A stretch of 64,000 bases of DNA from an uncultured Clostridia bacterium (GTDB taxonomy: Bacteria > Bacillota > Clostridia > Lachnospirales > Anaerotignaceae): positions 1-64,000 of the forward strand of contig CALWSR010000003.1 of NCBI GenBank assembly GCA_944384265.1, written 5' to 3'. Positions 16,522-25,200 of the stretch are shown one piece after another. The notes under the pieces are model-generated. The model searched no databases and had not been told where the DNA came from. It saw only the letters and a list, made by a program, of their open reading frames with translations. Every line of letters begins with the position of its first letter. Positions within the stretch are counted from its first letter, which is position 1. Made by a program: the position numbers and the translations under genes.

Positions 16522-17877
16522 TCAAATACCTGCCACACAAAGGCGTTTTATCATCAGCATAGGTGCGCCCATGGTGCCATTGGCGCCGGGTGCAATAAAT
16601 TTCAAATCGTTTCCCACCTCTTCAATGGATTTTAACATGGTATAAAAATTTCCGCCGATTGTAATCTGTTCTACCGGACGTACAATCTGTCCTCTTTCTA
16701 TCCAAAAGCCCTCCGCAGAAAGGGAAAAGTCCCCGGAAACTGCATTGGCGCCGGCATGAAGCCCTGTAATATCTGTAACAAGCAGTCCTTCTCCCATTTG
16801 GGCCATCAATGTTCTTGGGGTTTTTCCTCCAGGCTGTATATACAAATTGGTACATCTTGTTTTGACTGTATCCTTATAGCTTCCTTTAAAACCATTGCCG
16901 GTGGAAAGGGTGTTGTCATTGGCAGCAGATTTTAAATTGTATAAAAAGGATTCCAGTCTGCCATTTTCTATCAATATTTTATTGCACACTGCCACACCCT
17001 CGCTGTCAAAGGGCATAGAACCGCTAAGCCCCTCCAAAAGTCCGTCATCCTTTAATGTCACTTTGGAGGAAGCAATCCTTTCTTTTAATTTTCCTTTCAA
17101 AAGAGAAAAGCCCTTTTGCACATTTTCTCCATAAAAAATGCCTGCAAACACTGCCAAAAGCTCTGCGGCCACATGGTTTTCCAAAAGCACCCTGTATTCT
17201 CCCGACTCCAGGCTGTATGCTCCCAAATGGCCGACAGCCTTTTGTCCTGCCCGTCTGCCGATTTCATTTGGTGAAAATGCATTCCAGTCATTGCTTATCC
17301 AGTCCTCAGAGCCTGTTTTCACATCTCCGTTTTCTTGGGCAATGGTACTGACAGAGGCAAAAATGCCGTTTTTTCTATGAAAAAGAGAAAGGCCCTTGCT
17401 GTTTGCTATGGCAATTTGCTTTTGCACCGTTCGCAATATGCAGTAGTCAATGGAAACCTGTTCATATTGCTGCAATGCCCCCTGCTCCATTGCCTTTGCG
17501 GCAGTCATTTTTTCCTCAGCAGAAAGGGATTGCAATGCCGGATTGTAATTATTCATTTCCGGATAAAAGGCACTGCCTTCAAATATTCTCTCTTTTTGGT
17601 TTCCTTCCATCACCAAAGCATTTTCCTTTGACTGCTGCAAAACATAGCTTATGGTATCCTCTTGCAATGATGTGGCATAGGCATAGCCCATTTTATTTTC
17701 ATAAAGTCCCCGAAAGCAAATTCCCATTTGACTGCTTGTTTCATACTGGGAGATTTCTCCCTCCAACACCAAAACCTCAAAGCTTTCTGTGCCTTCATAA
17801 TATATCTCGCAGTCTGTAAAGCCTTCCTCCAATGCTCTTTGAATCAACTTTTTTTGAAATGCTTCTCTCTCCAACAA
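16522..17877 (-). CDS. pmbA: TldE/PmbA-family metallopeptidase subunit
   Basis: This 451-residue PmbA/TldE protein is the partner of TldD. In characterised systems the TldD-TldE heterodimer is a protease that unfolds and degrades peptides (microcin B17 leader, CcdA). TldE lacks the metal site, and consistently no HExxxH is present here. Family marks are the GDFSLSAEGFWIERG segment and a final GNGTMGAPMLMI-like stretch (residues about 430-443). The gene starts 3 bases after the tldD stop, so the two are probably coupled. The native substrate in this organism is unknown. Confidence 0.9.
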   Translation of the reverse strand: MLEREAFQKKLIQRALEEGFTDCEIYYEGTESFEVLVLEGEISQYETSSQMGICFRGLYENKMGYAYATSLQEDTISYVLQQSKENALVMEGNQKERIFEGSAFYPEMNNYNPALQSLSAEEKMTAAKAMEQGALQQYEQVSIDYCILRTVQKQIAIANSKGLSLFHRKNGIFASVSTIAQENGDVKTGSEDWISNDWNAFSPNEIGRRAGQKAVGHLGAYSLESGEYRVLLENHVAAELLAVFAGIFYGENVQKGFSLLKGKLKERIASSKVTLKDDGLLEGLSGSMPFDSEGVAVCNKILIENGRLESFLYNLKSAANDNTLSTGNGFKGSYKDTVKTRCTNLYIQPGGKTPRTLMAQMGEGLLVTDITGLHAGANAVSGDFSLSAEGFWIERGQIVRPVEQITIGGNFYTMLKSIEEVGNDLKFIAPGANGTMGAPMLMIKRLCVAGI

Positions 17878-17880
17878 AAT

Positions 17881-19263
17881 TTACCCCCTTCCTCCTACTG
17901 TGATTTCGCTGACACGAATCATAGGCTGTCCCACATTGGTGGGAATAGAACCGCTGATGCTGCCGCACATACCCTGAGCGCTTTTTAAATTTGTGCCAAC
18001 CTTGTCAATTCTCATCAATATTTCATTTCCCTTTCCAATCAATGTGGCTCCTCTGACAGGCTCTGCAATTTTGCCATTGCGAATCATATACCCCTCCAGC
18101 ACCGCAAAATTGAATACACCTGTTGCCGGGTCCACGCTGCCCCCTCCCATATGCTTGGCATACAGGCCGTATTCTGTGTCAGCTATGATATCCTCCGGCT
18201 TTGTATCCCCCGGAGCAATGTATGTGTTTGTCATGCGGGATGTGGGTGCATAGCGATAGCTTTCCCTTCTGGCAGAGCCTGTGGAGGCCATGCCCATTTT
18301 TTGGCCATTGAGTGTATCAATTAAATAAGATTTTAATATTCCCTTTTCAATCAAAAGATTTTTTCTGGTTGGTGTCCCTTCGTCATCTATATTGGCAGAG
18401 CCCCAAGCATTTTCAATGGTGCCGTCATCCACTGCCGTCACCACAGAGGAGGCAATTTTTTGTCCCAGCTTTCCTGCAAACACAGAGGCATTTCTTGCCA
18501 CTGCCGTTGCCTCCAAGCCATGCCCGCAGGCCTCGTGGAATATCACCCCTCCAAAACCATTTTCAATGACCACTGTCATTTTTTTGCTGGGGCATAAATC
18601 TGCCTTTAGCATGGTCACAGCCATACGGGAGGCCTCCCTTGCCACCTGCTCCATATCCACATTTTCAAACAATTCAAAGCCCATGGAAGCACCGGGACCA
18701 AAATAGCCGCTTTGCTTTTCTGTTTGGGAAGAAGCAATGGCTTCTATTGTCATACGAGTGCGCACACGGGTATCCTCTGCCCACACTCCCCTTGTGTTGG
18801 CAATGAAAACCTCCTGCACAATGTCCTGATAGCCCACTCTTGTTTGCGAAATAAGCGGATTGTAGCAAAATGCCGCTTGGGAAGCATTTTTCATCAATGC
18901 CACCTTTTGTTTTTTTGATATGCTCTCAGGCATTTTTGCAATACTGTTATAATTTGTTTTGGGCGGACTTGTAAAATCCAGTATTTGTTTTTTTCCATTT
19001 CCCTTCATGGCCAATGCAGCAGCTTTGGCTGTTTGAATCAAATTTTTTTCTGTCAAATCATTGGTATAGGCATAAATTGCCTGGTTTCCATAAAACAGAC
19101 GGATACCGGCTCCCCTGTCCTCTCCGGACAGTGCCGTTTCCACCTTGCTGTTTATCATAGATACGGTATTTTTTTGTGTTTGCTCTACATAAATTTCTCC
19201 AAAATCCGCTCCCTGCGCCAGTGCTGCTGTCAATATATTTTCTATCACAGAGCGTTGTAGCAT
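17881..19263 (-). CDS. tldD: TldD metalloprotease subunit
   Basis: This catalytic half of the TldD/TldE protease has 460 residues. The zinc motif is HEACGH at 243-248, in a conserved GGVIFHEACGHGLEA context, and the metal-site segment around SYRYAPTSRMTNTYI is present. The start is the ATG at 19263 after AAGGGGG; longer in-frame starts upstream have no ribosome binding site. It is followed after 3 bases by pmbA. A cytosolic role in peptide processing is known for the family. No peptide precursor gene is visible in this window. Confidence 0.92.
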   Translation of the reverse strand: MLQRSVIENILTAALAQGADFGEIYVEQTQKNTVSMINSKVETALSGEDRGAGIRLFYGNQAIYAYTNDLTEKNLIQTAKAAALAMKGNGKKQILDFTSPPKTNYNSIAKMPESISKKQKVALMKNASQAAFCYNPLISQTRVGYQDIVQEVFIANTRGVWAEDTRVRTRMTIEAIASSQTEKQSGYFGPGASMGFELFENVDMEQVAREASRMAVTMLKADLCPSKKMTVVIENGFGGVIFHEACGHGLEATAVARNASVFAGKLGQKIASSVVTAVDDGTIENAWGSANIDDEGTPTRKNLLIEKGILKSYLIDTLNGQKMGMASTGSARRESYRYAPTSRMTNTYIAPGDTKPEDIIADTEYGLYAKHMGGGSVDPATGVFNFAVLEGYMIRNGKIAEPVRGATLIGKGNEILMRIDKVGTNLKSAQGMCGSISGSIPTNVGQPMIRVSEITVGGRG

Positions 19264-19348
19264 ACTCTCTGCCCCCTTGTTTTTTAAAATATAAATCATT
19301 ATTATTGAACATATGTTATCACAGCCAAAGCATTTCCACAACTGCTGT

Positions 19349-20503
19349 TTATTGTTTGTAGAAAAATACGGCATCCTTTTTTTGCCAAAAACCATAGCCT
19401 GCAATTTCATGGGCCAAAATATATTCTTCTCCATTGAGCAATACAAATTCTCCTGTAAAATCTGCATTCATATCCTTTGTTACAGCCTCCTTGGACAAAT
19501 AAATAACGCCGTCCCTTTCATATGCCTTTGAAAAGCTTTTGTACCAGTTTTTCTGCCATTGTCTGCTTTTTTCTATTGCATTTTCATAAGCACTCAGCAC
19601 CTTTTTGTTTGCTGTAATGGTGTAATTTTCTCCTTGTATTTGTTTTATGCCTTGATTTGTAAAATCAACGCTTCTGTATACCACTGCCTTGATTTGAGGA
19701 TACTCCTCCAAAGAGGCATAAAGCCGTGTGATTTCCCGGCTGGCCTGCTGCTCTGTATATTTTGCATTTTTATCGGAATAATGGGAAACCCCCACCTGAG
19801 ATAACAGCAATGGCTTTTGTTTTTGAAATGTTTCATACCATTTTTGCAACACTGTGGGTATCATAGGCTCTTCGCCGTTTTCATAAATACAAAGGCCTAT
19901 CCAATCCACATCCTCAGGATAATACGCCTGCCATACATACATATCATCTGTACTCATTGTCCATATAAAAACAGCATTGGGTGCTTTTTGTCTAAAAATC
20001 TCTCTCGCCTTTTGATAATATGCCTTATAGGCTTCTCCGCTGCCGTAATCTGCACCATTGGGATAAAAATCAACCAAAACAGGAATGCGGTACTGGCTGA
20101 TTTTTTCTGCTGCCTGCTCCAGCCATTTTTCTTCAAAGGGACTGTTTCTGTCAGGCGGATACAATGCCAAAAGGGGTATTTTCTCTTTTACATAGCATTC
20201 CAATATATCCATCATGGGAAAGGCCTCTGTCAATGTGGCAGTAAAGCCATAAATTTGGTGAGGCTTTCCTGTCATGGCTTCAAATGCTTCTATATCCTGT
20301 ATATTTTTGTCCTCTTTGATAAACGCCCCCAGCAAAAGAGAGCTGTTTTCCGGTGCAAATGCAGCGCTTTGCATTTGCTCCCCTTCATAATACACTTCTA
20401 TTTCCCGCAGAGACCCCTCTGGGGCAGGCGTCTGGAGAGGCCTTTGAGAACAGCCTGTCAAAAGCAGCAATATCAAACAATAGAAAAAGACCATGTTTTT
20501 CAT
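19349..20503 (-). CDS. Lipoprotein with GH26-like barrel, catalytic residues missing
   Basis: A 384-residue protein with a lipoprotein signal (LLTGC, C18) is predicted outside the membrane. Residues about 55-290 resemble a GH26-type TIM barrel: LLLGAFI, the FP...ILECYV helix, IPLLALYP, APNAVFIW and YYPEDVDWIGLCIYENG. Where GH26 enzymes carry the acid/base Glu (HEMNG), this has DFYPNG. Where the nucleophile Glu should be (PimlaEfG), it reads LLSQVG with Gln. It may therefore bind, rather than cut, a polysaccharide; this is inference from the motif alignment by eye. The last 80 residues are unrelated. AAGGGGG precedes the ATG. It lies between recU and tldD with short gaps, so it is probably co-transcribed. 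Confidence 0.72.
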   Translation of the reverse strand: MKNMVFFYCLILLLLTGCSQRPLQTPAPEGSLREIEVYYEGEQMQSAAFAPENSSLLLGAFIKEDKNIQDIEAFEAMTGKPHQIYGFTATLTEAFPMMDILECYVKEKIPLLALYPPDRNSPFEEKWLEQAAEKISQYRIPVLVDFYPNGADYGSGEAYKAYYQKAREIFRQKAPNAVFIWTMSTDDMYVWQAYYPEDVDWIGLCIYENGEEPMIPTVLQKWYETFQKQKPLLLSQVGVSHYSDKNAKYTEQQASREITRLYASLEEYPQIKAVVYRSVDFTNQGIKQIQGENYTITANKKVLSAYENAIEKSRQWQKNWYKSFSKAYERDGVIYLSKEAVTKDMNADFTGEFVLLNGEEYILAHEIAGYGFWQKKDAVFFYKQ

Positions 20504-20549
20504 AAAAAATTCCCCCTTTTTTCAAAAGCATGACCTTTTTTGTTCCATA

Positions 20550-21080
20550 TTATTCCTGCTGTGCCAGATAAGTATCAATGGCCTGCAAATATTGGAGTAT
20601 CCCCCCCTTTTGCTGAATTTGATACTGTTTTTCAAATGCATCATAGGGAATGGATTTTCTGCCGCCCCTTTGGGACTGCTTCCAGTAAGTAAGCAATGTT
20701 TCAAAGGGAAGAAAATAAAACTCATCTGTTGTGGTAAAATGCACCAATAAAAAAGAAATGCCCCTTTGCTTTTGAAAATCCTCCATAAATTGTATTTGAT
20801 GGGGGTGTATGTTTTGTATGGGAAGGCTTTTTAATGCAGTTTCCTTGGCATCAAAGCAAATGGGAATGCCCTGTATGGCCCCCATATAATCCACTGTGCT
20901 TTGTTTGTCAAAATAAGCCAGTGTGATGGTTCTTTTTTGATTATCCACCTGTACCGGTGTAATGGGTGTGGGAATTTTTTGCAGCAGTGCCAATCCCTTT
21001 TGTCTGTAAAAATCATTTGTAAAATTAATCAGCTCCTCCAGACTGCTGCCTCTCAGTCCCCTTGTGTTCCAATAGCCCAT
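20550..21080 (-). CDS. recU: Holliday junction resolvase RecU
   Basis: A 176-residue structure-specific endonuclease that resolves four-way DNA junctions in Firmicutes recombination and repair. The N-terminal NTRGLRGSSLEELI helix, the QKIPTPITPV stretch, the nuclease core (STVDYMG ... FDAKET, supplying Asp/Asp/Glu metal ligands) and the YFLPF strand match RecU. AGGAGAATTCC precedes the ATG. The first 56 bases overlap the 3' end of queG in another frame, so translation is likely coupled. recU is more often next to the penicillin-binding protein gene ponA, so this location is slightly unusual. Confidence 0.9.
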   Translation of the reverse strand: MGYWNTRGLRGSSLEELINFTNDFYRQKGLALLQKIPTPITPVQVDNQKRTITLAYFDKQSTVDYMGAIQGIPICFDAKETALKSLPIQNIHPHQIQFMEDFQKQRGISFLLVHFTTTDEFYFLPFETLLTYWKQSQRGGRKSIPYDAFEKQYQIQQKGGILQYLQAIDTYLAQQE

Positions 21081-22173
21081 GGAATTCTCCTGCCTTTAAT
21101 TGATATTTTATGTGCTGTATTTCCCGTAATATTTCAGTATGCTGCTCTGTTTTTTCTGCCCTTTCCAGCAATGAAATGCCTTCTGGCTGCTGCAAAATGA
21201 ATATGGCTCTCACAGCTGTTTGCCGAATGAGCCATCTTTCATCCTGCAAGGCTTTTTCCAAAAGGGGAAGTGCCTGCTTGCTTTTGCTGTTTCCCAGCGC
21301 AATGACAGCATTTCTTTGCAATATTTTTCTGCCTCTCCAGCCGGCGGCGGTTTTTCCTATTTTTTGCAAAAATGCTTTGTTGGAGCAATGGAGCAGCTCC
21401 TCCAATGAAAACGCCGTTTCTACCTCTGCAAAAGAGGCCAATGCCCTTTGATTTTTGGGACAGACCACTTGACACACATCACAGCCATAGAGCTGTTTTT
21501 GCATATTTTTCATATCCTCTATGGACAAAAGTGTTTTTGTTTGGGTAAGATAGGAAATACATTTTTTCATGTGAAACATATTTTTCGACAAAGCATTTGC
21601 AGGGCAGCTGTCAATGCACATTTGACAGCCTCCACAATCCCCTGCAACAGCCTCATTTGGCTTCAATGACAAATTGGTCATCAAATAGCCAAAAAAGGCC
21701 GCAGAGCCGAATTTGGAGGTATGCACAGAACCATTTTTGCCAAGCCAGCCCAATCCGGCACGAATGGCCACTGCCCTGTCCACCAAAGGGCCTGTATCCA
21801 CAAATGGCATACCGCAAAAATGGGATGTTTTTTGCTTTAAATGACGGCATAATGCCTCTAAATGCTCTTTTAAAACCACATGATAATCTGTTCCCACCGC
21901 CCCCATTGAAAATTCCCCATACAAAGGGCCGTATAAGCCGCCTTTCTTTTTTTGACAGCCATAGCCCATTGCCAGCACAATGATGCTTTTGGCATTTTCC
22001 ATGGTCAATTTTGGGTCAATCCTTTTTTGCACATCCTTTTGCACAAAGCCTTCCAATTCCTGATTTTTTTTTGATAACACATCACACAGCTCCCAAAATG
22101 GCTCTGCTGTTGTAATGCCCCATTGCAAATTTCTTTTTTCTGCAAATTCATATATTTCCTGTTCTATGGTCAC
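21025..22173 (-). CDS. queG: Epoxyqueuosine reductase QueG
   Basis: This cobalamin- and iron-sulfur-dependent cytosolic enzyme catalyses the last step of queuosine tRNA modification, reducing epoxyqueuosine to queuosine. Of 382 residues, VDTGPLVDRAVAIRAGLGWLGKN marks the cofactor region and supplies the conserved Asp. Two ferredoxin-type clusters follow: CGGCQMCIDSCP and CDVCQVVCP, with one further Cys between them (KKCISY). The C-terminal part looks like HEAT repeats (ALGNSKSKQALPLLEKAL), which bind tRNA. A GTG start at 22173 with AAAAAGGAG fits best. It is first in its operon, behind a SigA-type promoter at 22198-22226. No other queuosine genes are in the window. Confidence 0.92.
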   Translation of the reverse strand: MTIEQEIYEFAEKRNLQWGITTAEPFWELCDVLSKKNQELEGFVQKDVQKRIDPKLTMENAKSIIVLAMGYGCQKKKGGLYGPLYGEFSMGAVGTDYHVVLKEHLEALCRHLKQKTSHFCGMPFVDTGPLVDRAVAIRAGLGWLGKNGSVHTSKFGSAAFFGYLMTNLSLKPNEAVAGDCGGCQMCIDSCPANALSKNMFHMKKCISYLTQTKTLLSIEDMKNMQKQLYGCDVCQVVCPKNQRALASFAEVETAFSLEELLHCSNKAFLQKIGKTAAGWRGRKILQRNAVIALGNSKSKQALPLLEKALQDERWLIRQTAVRAIFILQQPEGISLLERAEKTEQHTEILREIQHIKYQLKAGEFHGLLEHKGTERQQSGGAD

Positions 22174-22197
22174 AAATGTTTTCTCCTTTTTGGTAGC

Positions 22198-22226
22198 AGT
22201 ATACCACATTTTTGTGCTTTCAGCAA
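22198..22226 (-). promoter_or_regulatory. SigA-type promoter of the queG operon
   Basis: On the minus strand TTGCTG (22221-22226), 17 bases, then TGGTATACT with -10 at 22198-22203 (extended TGn form). The -35 just touches the base of the preceding terminator stem. The GTG of queG is 24 bases further on. Confidence 0.6.
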
Positions 22227-22257
22227 AAAGAACACTCTCATAAGGAGTGTTCTTTTT
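22225..22257 (-). terminator. Terminator after the SLH surface protein gene
   Basis: A 13-bp perfect stem (22225-22237 with 22245-22257, AAAAAGAACACTC) encloses a 7-base loop. The minus strand ends in TTTTT. It lies 13 bases after the stop of the SLH gene. Confidence 0.8.
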
Positions 22258-22270
22258 CCATTTTGTTTTG

Positions 22271-25200
22271 TTAAGGCTGTGTTGGCGGCTGCTGTGGCTG
22301 ATTTTCCACATTTGTTATGATGACATACTCTGCCGGTATGCCGGTAATGCTCCATTTTGGATACCAGCGACGGAATGTGCCGTCTGGCCAAAGCTCTTGG
22401 TCTAAATATAGATTTAATACCATAACGCCTAACTGATTTCCATTAATATCGCACAATGTATATGGGAAAGTGACATTTGTGCCAATGGGTGCATTTCTAT
22501 ATTGCAATGTAAAGGATTGTATACCCGGGTCGCCCTCTGCTCTGCCATTGGCATCCTTTGGAACGGCCATAGACACATCCTCCAATCGATAAACAGAACG
22601 CAGATTAGGGAATGTATCAGGGCTTGGAGATACAATTAAATTCCTCAAAAGAAAATCCTCTGTCAAGGCCTGCGTTGCTCCTGCATCGTCTATATAGTAC
22701 AAAGGTTCATTTGTAGAAACATAAACAGAGCCTGTTGCAGTGTCTGCATCTTCATTAAATGTGTTGGTCCAGCCCAAATAAAGTGTAGGCGGTGTCACAT
22801 CTCTTGCTGTAAAGGAATTGGACCATGCCACCTTAGAATCGCTGCCTGCCACACTGCTGCTGCCCAAATTGTTTCTTGCCACAGCATGAAGACGATAGTA
22901 AACGCCCGGTTTCAAATTTGGCACTTCCACTTCAATGGTTGCACTGCCCACTTCTGGGTCCACCTCTATATTTTTTACAGAGGAATACAAAAGAGGCTGG
23001 TCACCGGGAACATTATAACCATTTCGTATCATCTCTGCATCCACTTCACCGGGGCCATAGCCATTGGTGCTGGTTTCTGCGGGGTATACCACATAGTCTA
23101 AATCACTGTTTTTATCCACTGTAATTTCAATGATAACAGAATCCTCTGCATTGGTACGGTTTGTGACCACAATGGAAACAATGTTTGGCGGTACCAAAGG
23201 CTCTGTTTTAAAACGATTGATATATAGCTGTGAAGGCTCTGCCGGTGTTCCCTTCAATACACTGTACATAATATATTCTGTATCCGGCGTCAATCCTTCT
23301 ATGACTAAATCATCCATTACAATTTCCGCATTTGGTATAGGATAGGTGCCTTTGATGACACCTGCTCCGTTTATGGTGCCATAGTATACATCCTGTGATG
23401 TAATGGTAGCATTCTCCGCATTGGCACGAGGAATTACCATATAGTACATGGTAGCCTCTTTGTCTGTTGCCACACGAGGATGGATGGATACGTCATATAC
23501 ATATTCATAGGTTTGAGGATACTGGTCCGGTGCATCTATTTGGAATTCATCCAGCATAGGATAGCCGTCCAAGAATTTTGGCACCACTGTATCTGTAAAA
23601 GGTATTGACATTTCAAATGGCGATGGATTGGTTACTTCCAAAGCACCTGCTGCAATGGCGTCTTCAAAGCCCTGTGAAGGAGCCCCTGCTACCGGCTGCA
23701 GCGTTGTGCGGGAGCCTACCACACATTTTATACCAATTTTTACAGAGGTTGTCCAGCCGGCACTTTCCGGCTTGCCGTCAATGGTGCGGATTTTGATGGC
23801 ATATTCCTTTGGCTCCAGCTGATTGAAGCGCTCAAAAAGATAGCTTGGTTCATTGTTCATCACTCTGTCTAAAATGTGGTGCAGTGAAATACCGTTTACA
23901 CCGTCTATACCATCTGTGGTATCAATCTGTGCATCATAATCCATTTCCTGACCGGTTTCCAAATTTAATCTTACTCCTGTCAAGAGTCTGAAGTCCTCAT
24001 CATTTGCTCCTTTTTCATACAAATCAAATGTAATGTTTGTGTCAGAATAAATGAGCATATCATAGAGCAGCTCGTCATTTGTATCATTGGACTGAGGTGT
24101 GGCAGTAAATGTCACATCATATTCCTGCGGTGCAATGGTCTGTATCAATGATACAAGGGAAGGCACTGTCTGGAATTCCGGCAGCAATGTTTTGTCTTCC
24201 ATTTTGTTGTTTGAGGTATCTATGATTTTATTTAATTCAAACTGATATTTTGAGCCGCTGTTCATAGGTATAGAGCCGGAAGGGAATATCACAACGGTTT
24301 TTCTGCCCTCCAGTGTTACAATGGCCTTTGAAAAATCAATGTTTACCACTTTCTTTTCTGCCGTTGTCAAATCATACAGTGTAATATGATTTCCTAAATT
24401 TTCAGCAGAAAGGCTTACAAACTCATCATTTTCAATGACTCTTACCTCTTCGCTGAATACAATGCGCACATCAGTGGAAGCGGTGGGATACTCATCCATC
24501 ATTTCTGTAAATTCCTGTGTAGCCGTAGGAGGCACTTCATCCAATGTTTTGATGAGAAGCTTTTTCACATCAGACATATTGCCCTCTTTATCCACTGCCA
24601 CCATATAAAGGTCATATGTAAATTCTTCCTCCAGGCTGCTTACAGTCAATGTACCCTCTGTTTCCATTTTTGCCGCTTTGGAACCCTTTGAAACGCCTGT
24701 AGCCCCATTGATAATGGCTTTTTTGGTTTCATCGGAATTCAGCTCCGGTATGGTGTTGGAGCCTAAAGGAGGAGGCGGGAAGTCATCCCCTCTGTCCATG
24801 GCAACATAATATACTGTGGAATCTTCATTGATTTTATAAAGCACCTCCACAGAATTTTTGGTCAATTTATTTGTTTTTGGATAATCCTCCATAAATTCCG
24901 GTGCGGTTTTGTCAGATGTGGTGAATGTAAGCTTTTTCATGGCAGTGTTCTCTTCACCGTCATTTCCTACAATATACAAATCGTAGGTTTGTTTTTCCTC
25001 CAAGCCGGAAATGCCAAAATTAAATTCTATGTTCTTTTTGCAATCCTCTATGGTGCCCTTTGCCAAATGGCCGCTCAGGTCACCTCTTCTAACCTCTGAA
25101 ATGGTTGGTGCCAGGCTGCCTGTGGGGAACAATGCCCAATAGGTGGTCAAATCCTTGTTTGTAATGGCAGAAACCGTTACTGTGGTGTTAGTGGATTCCT

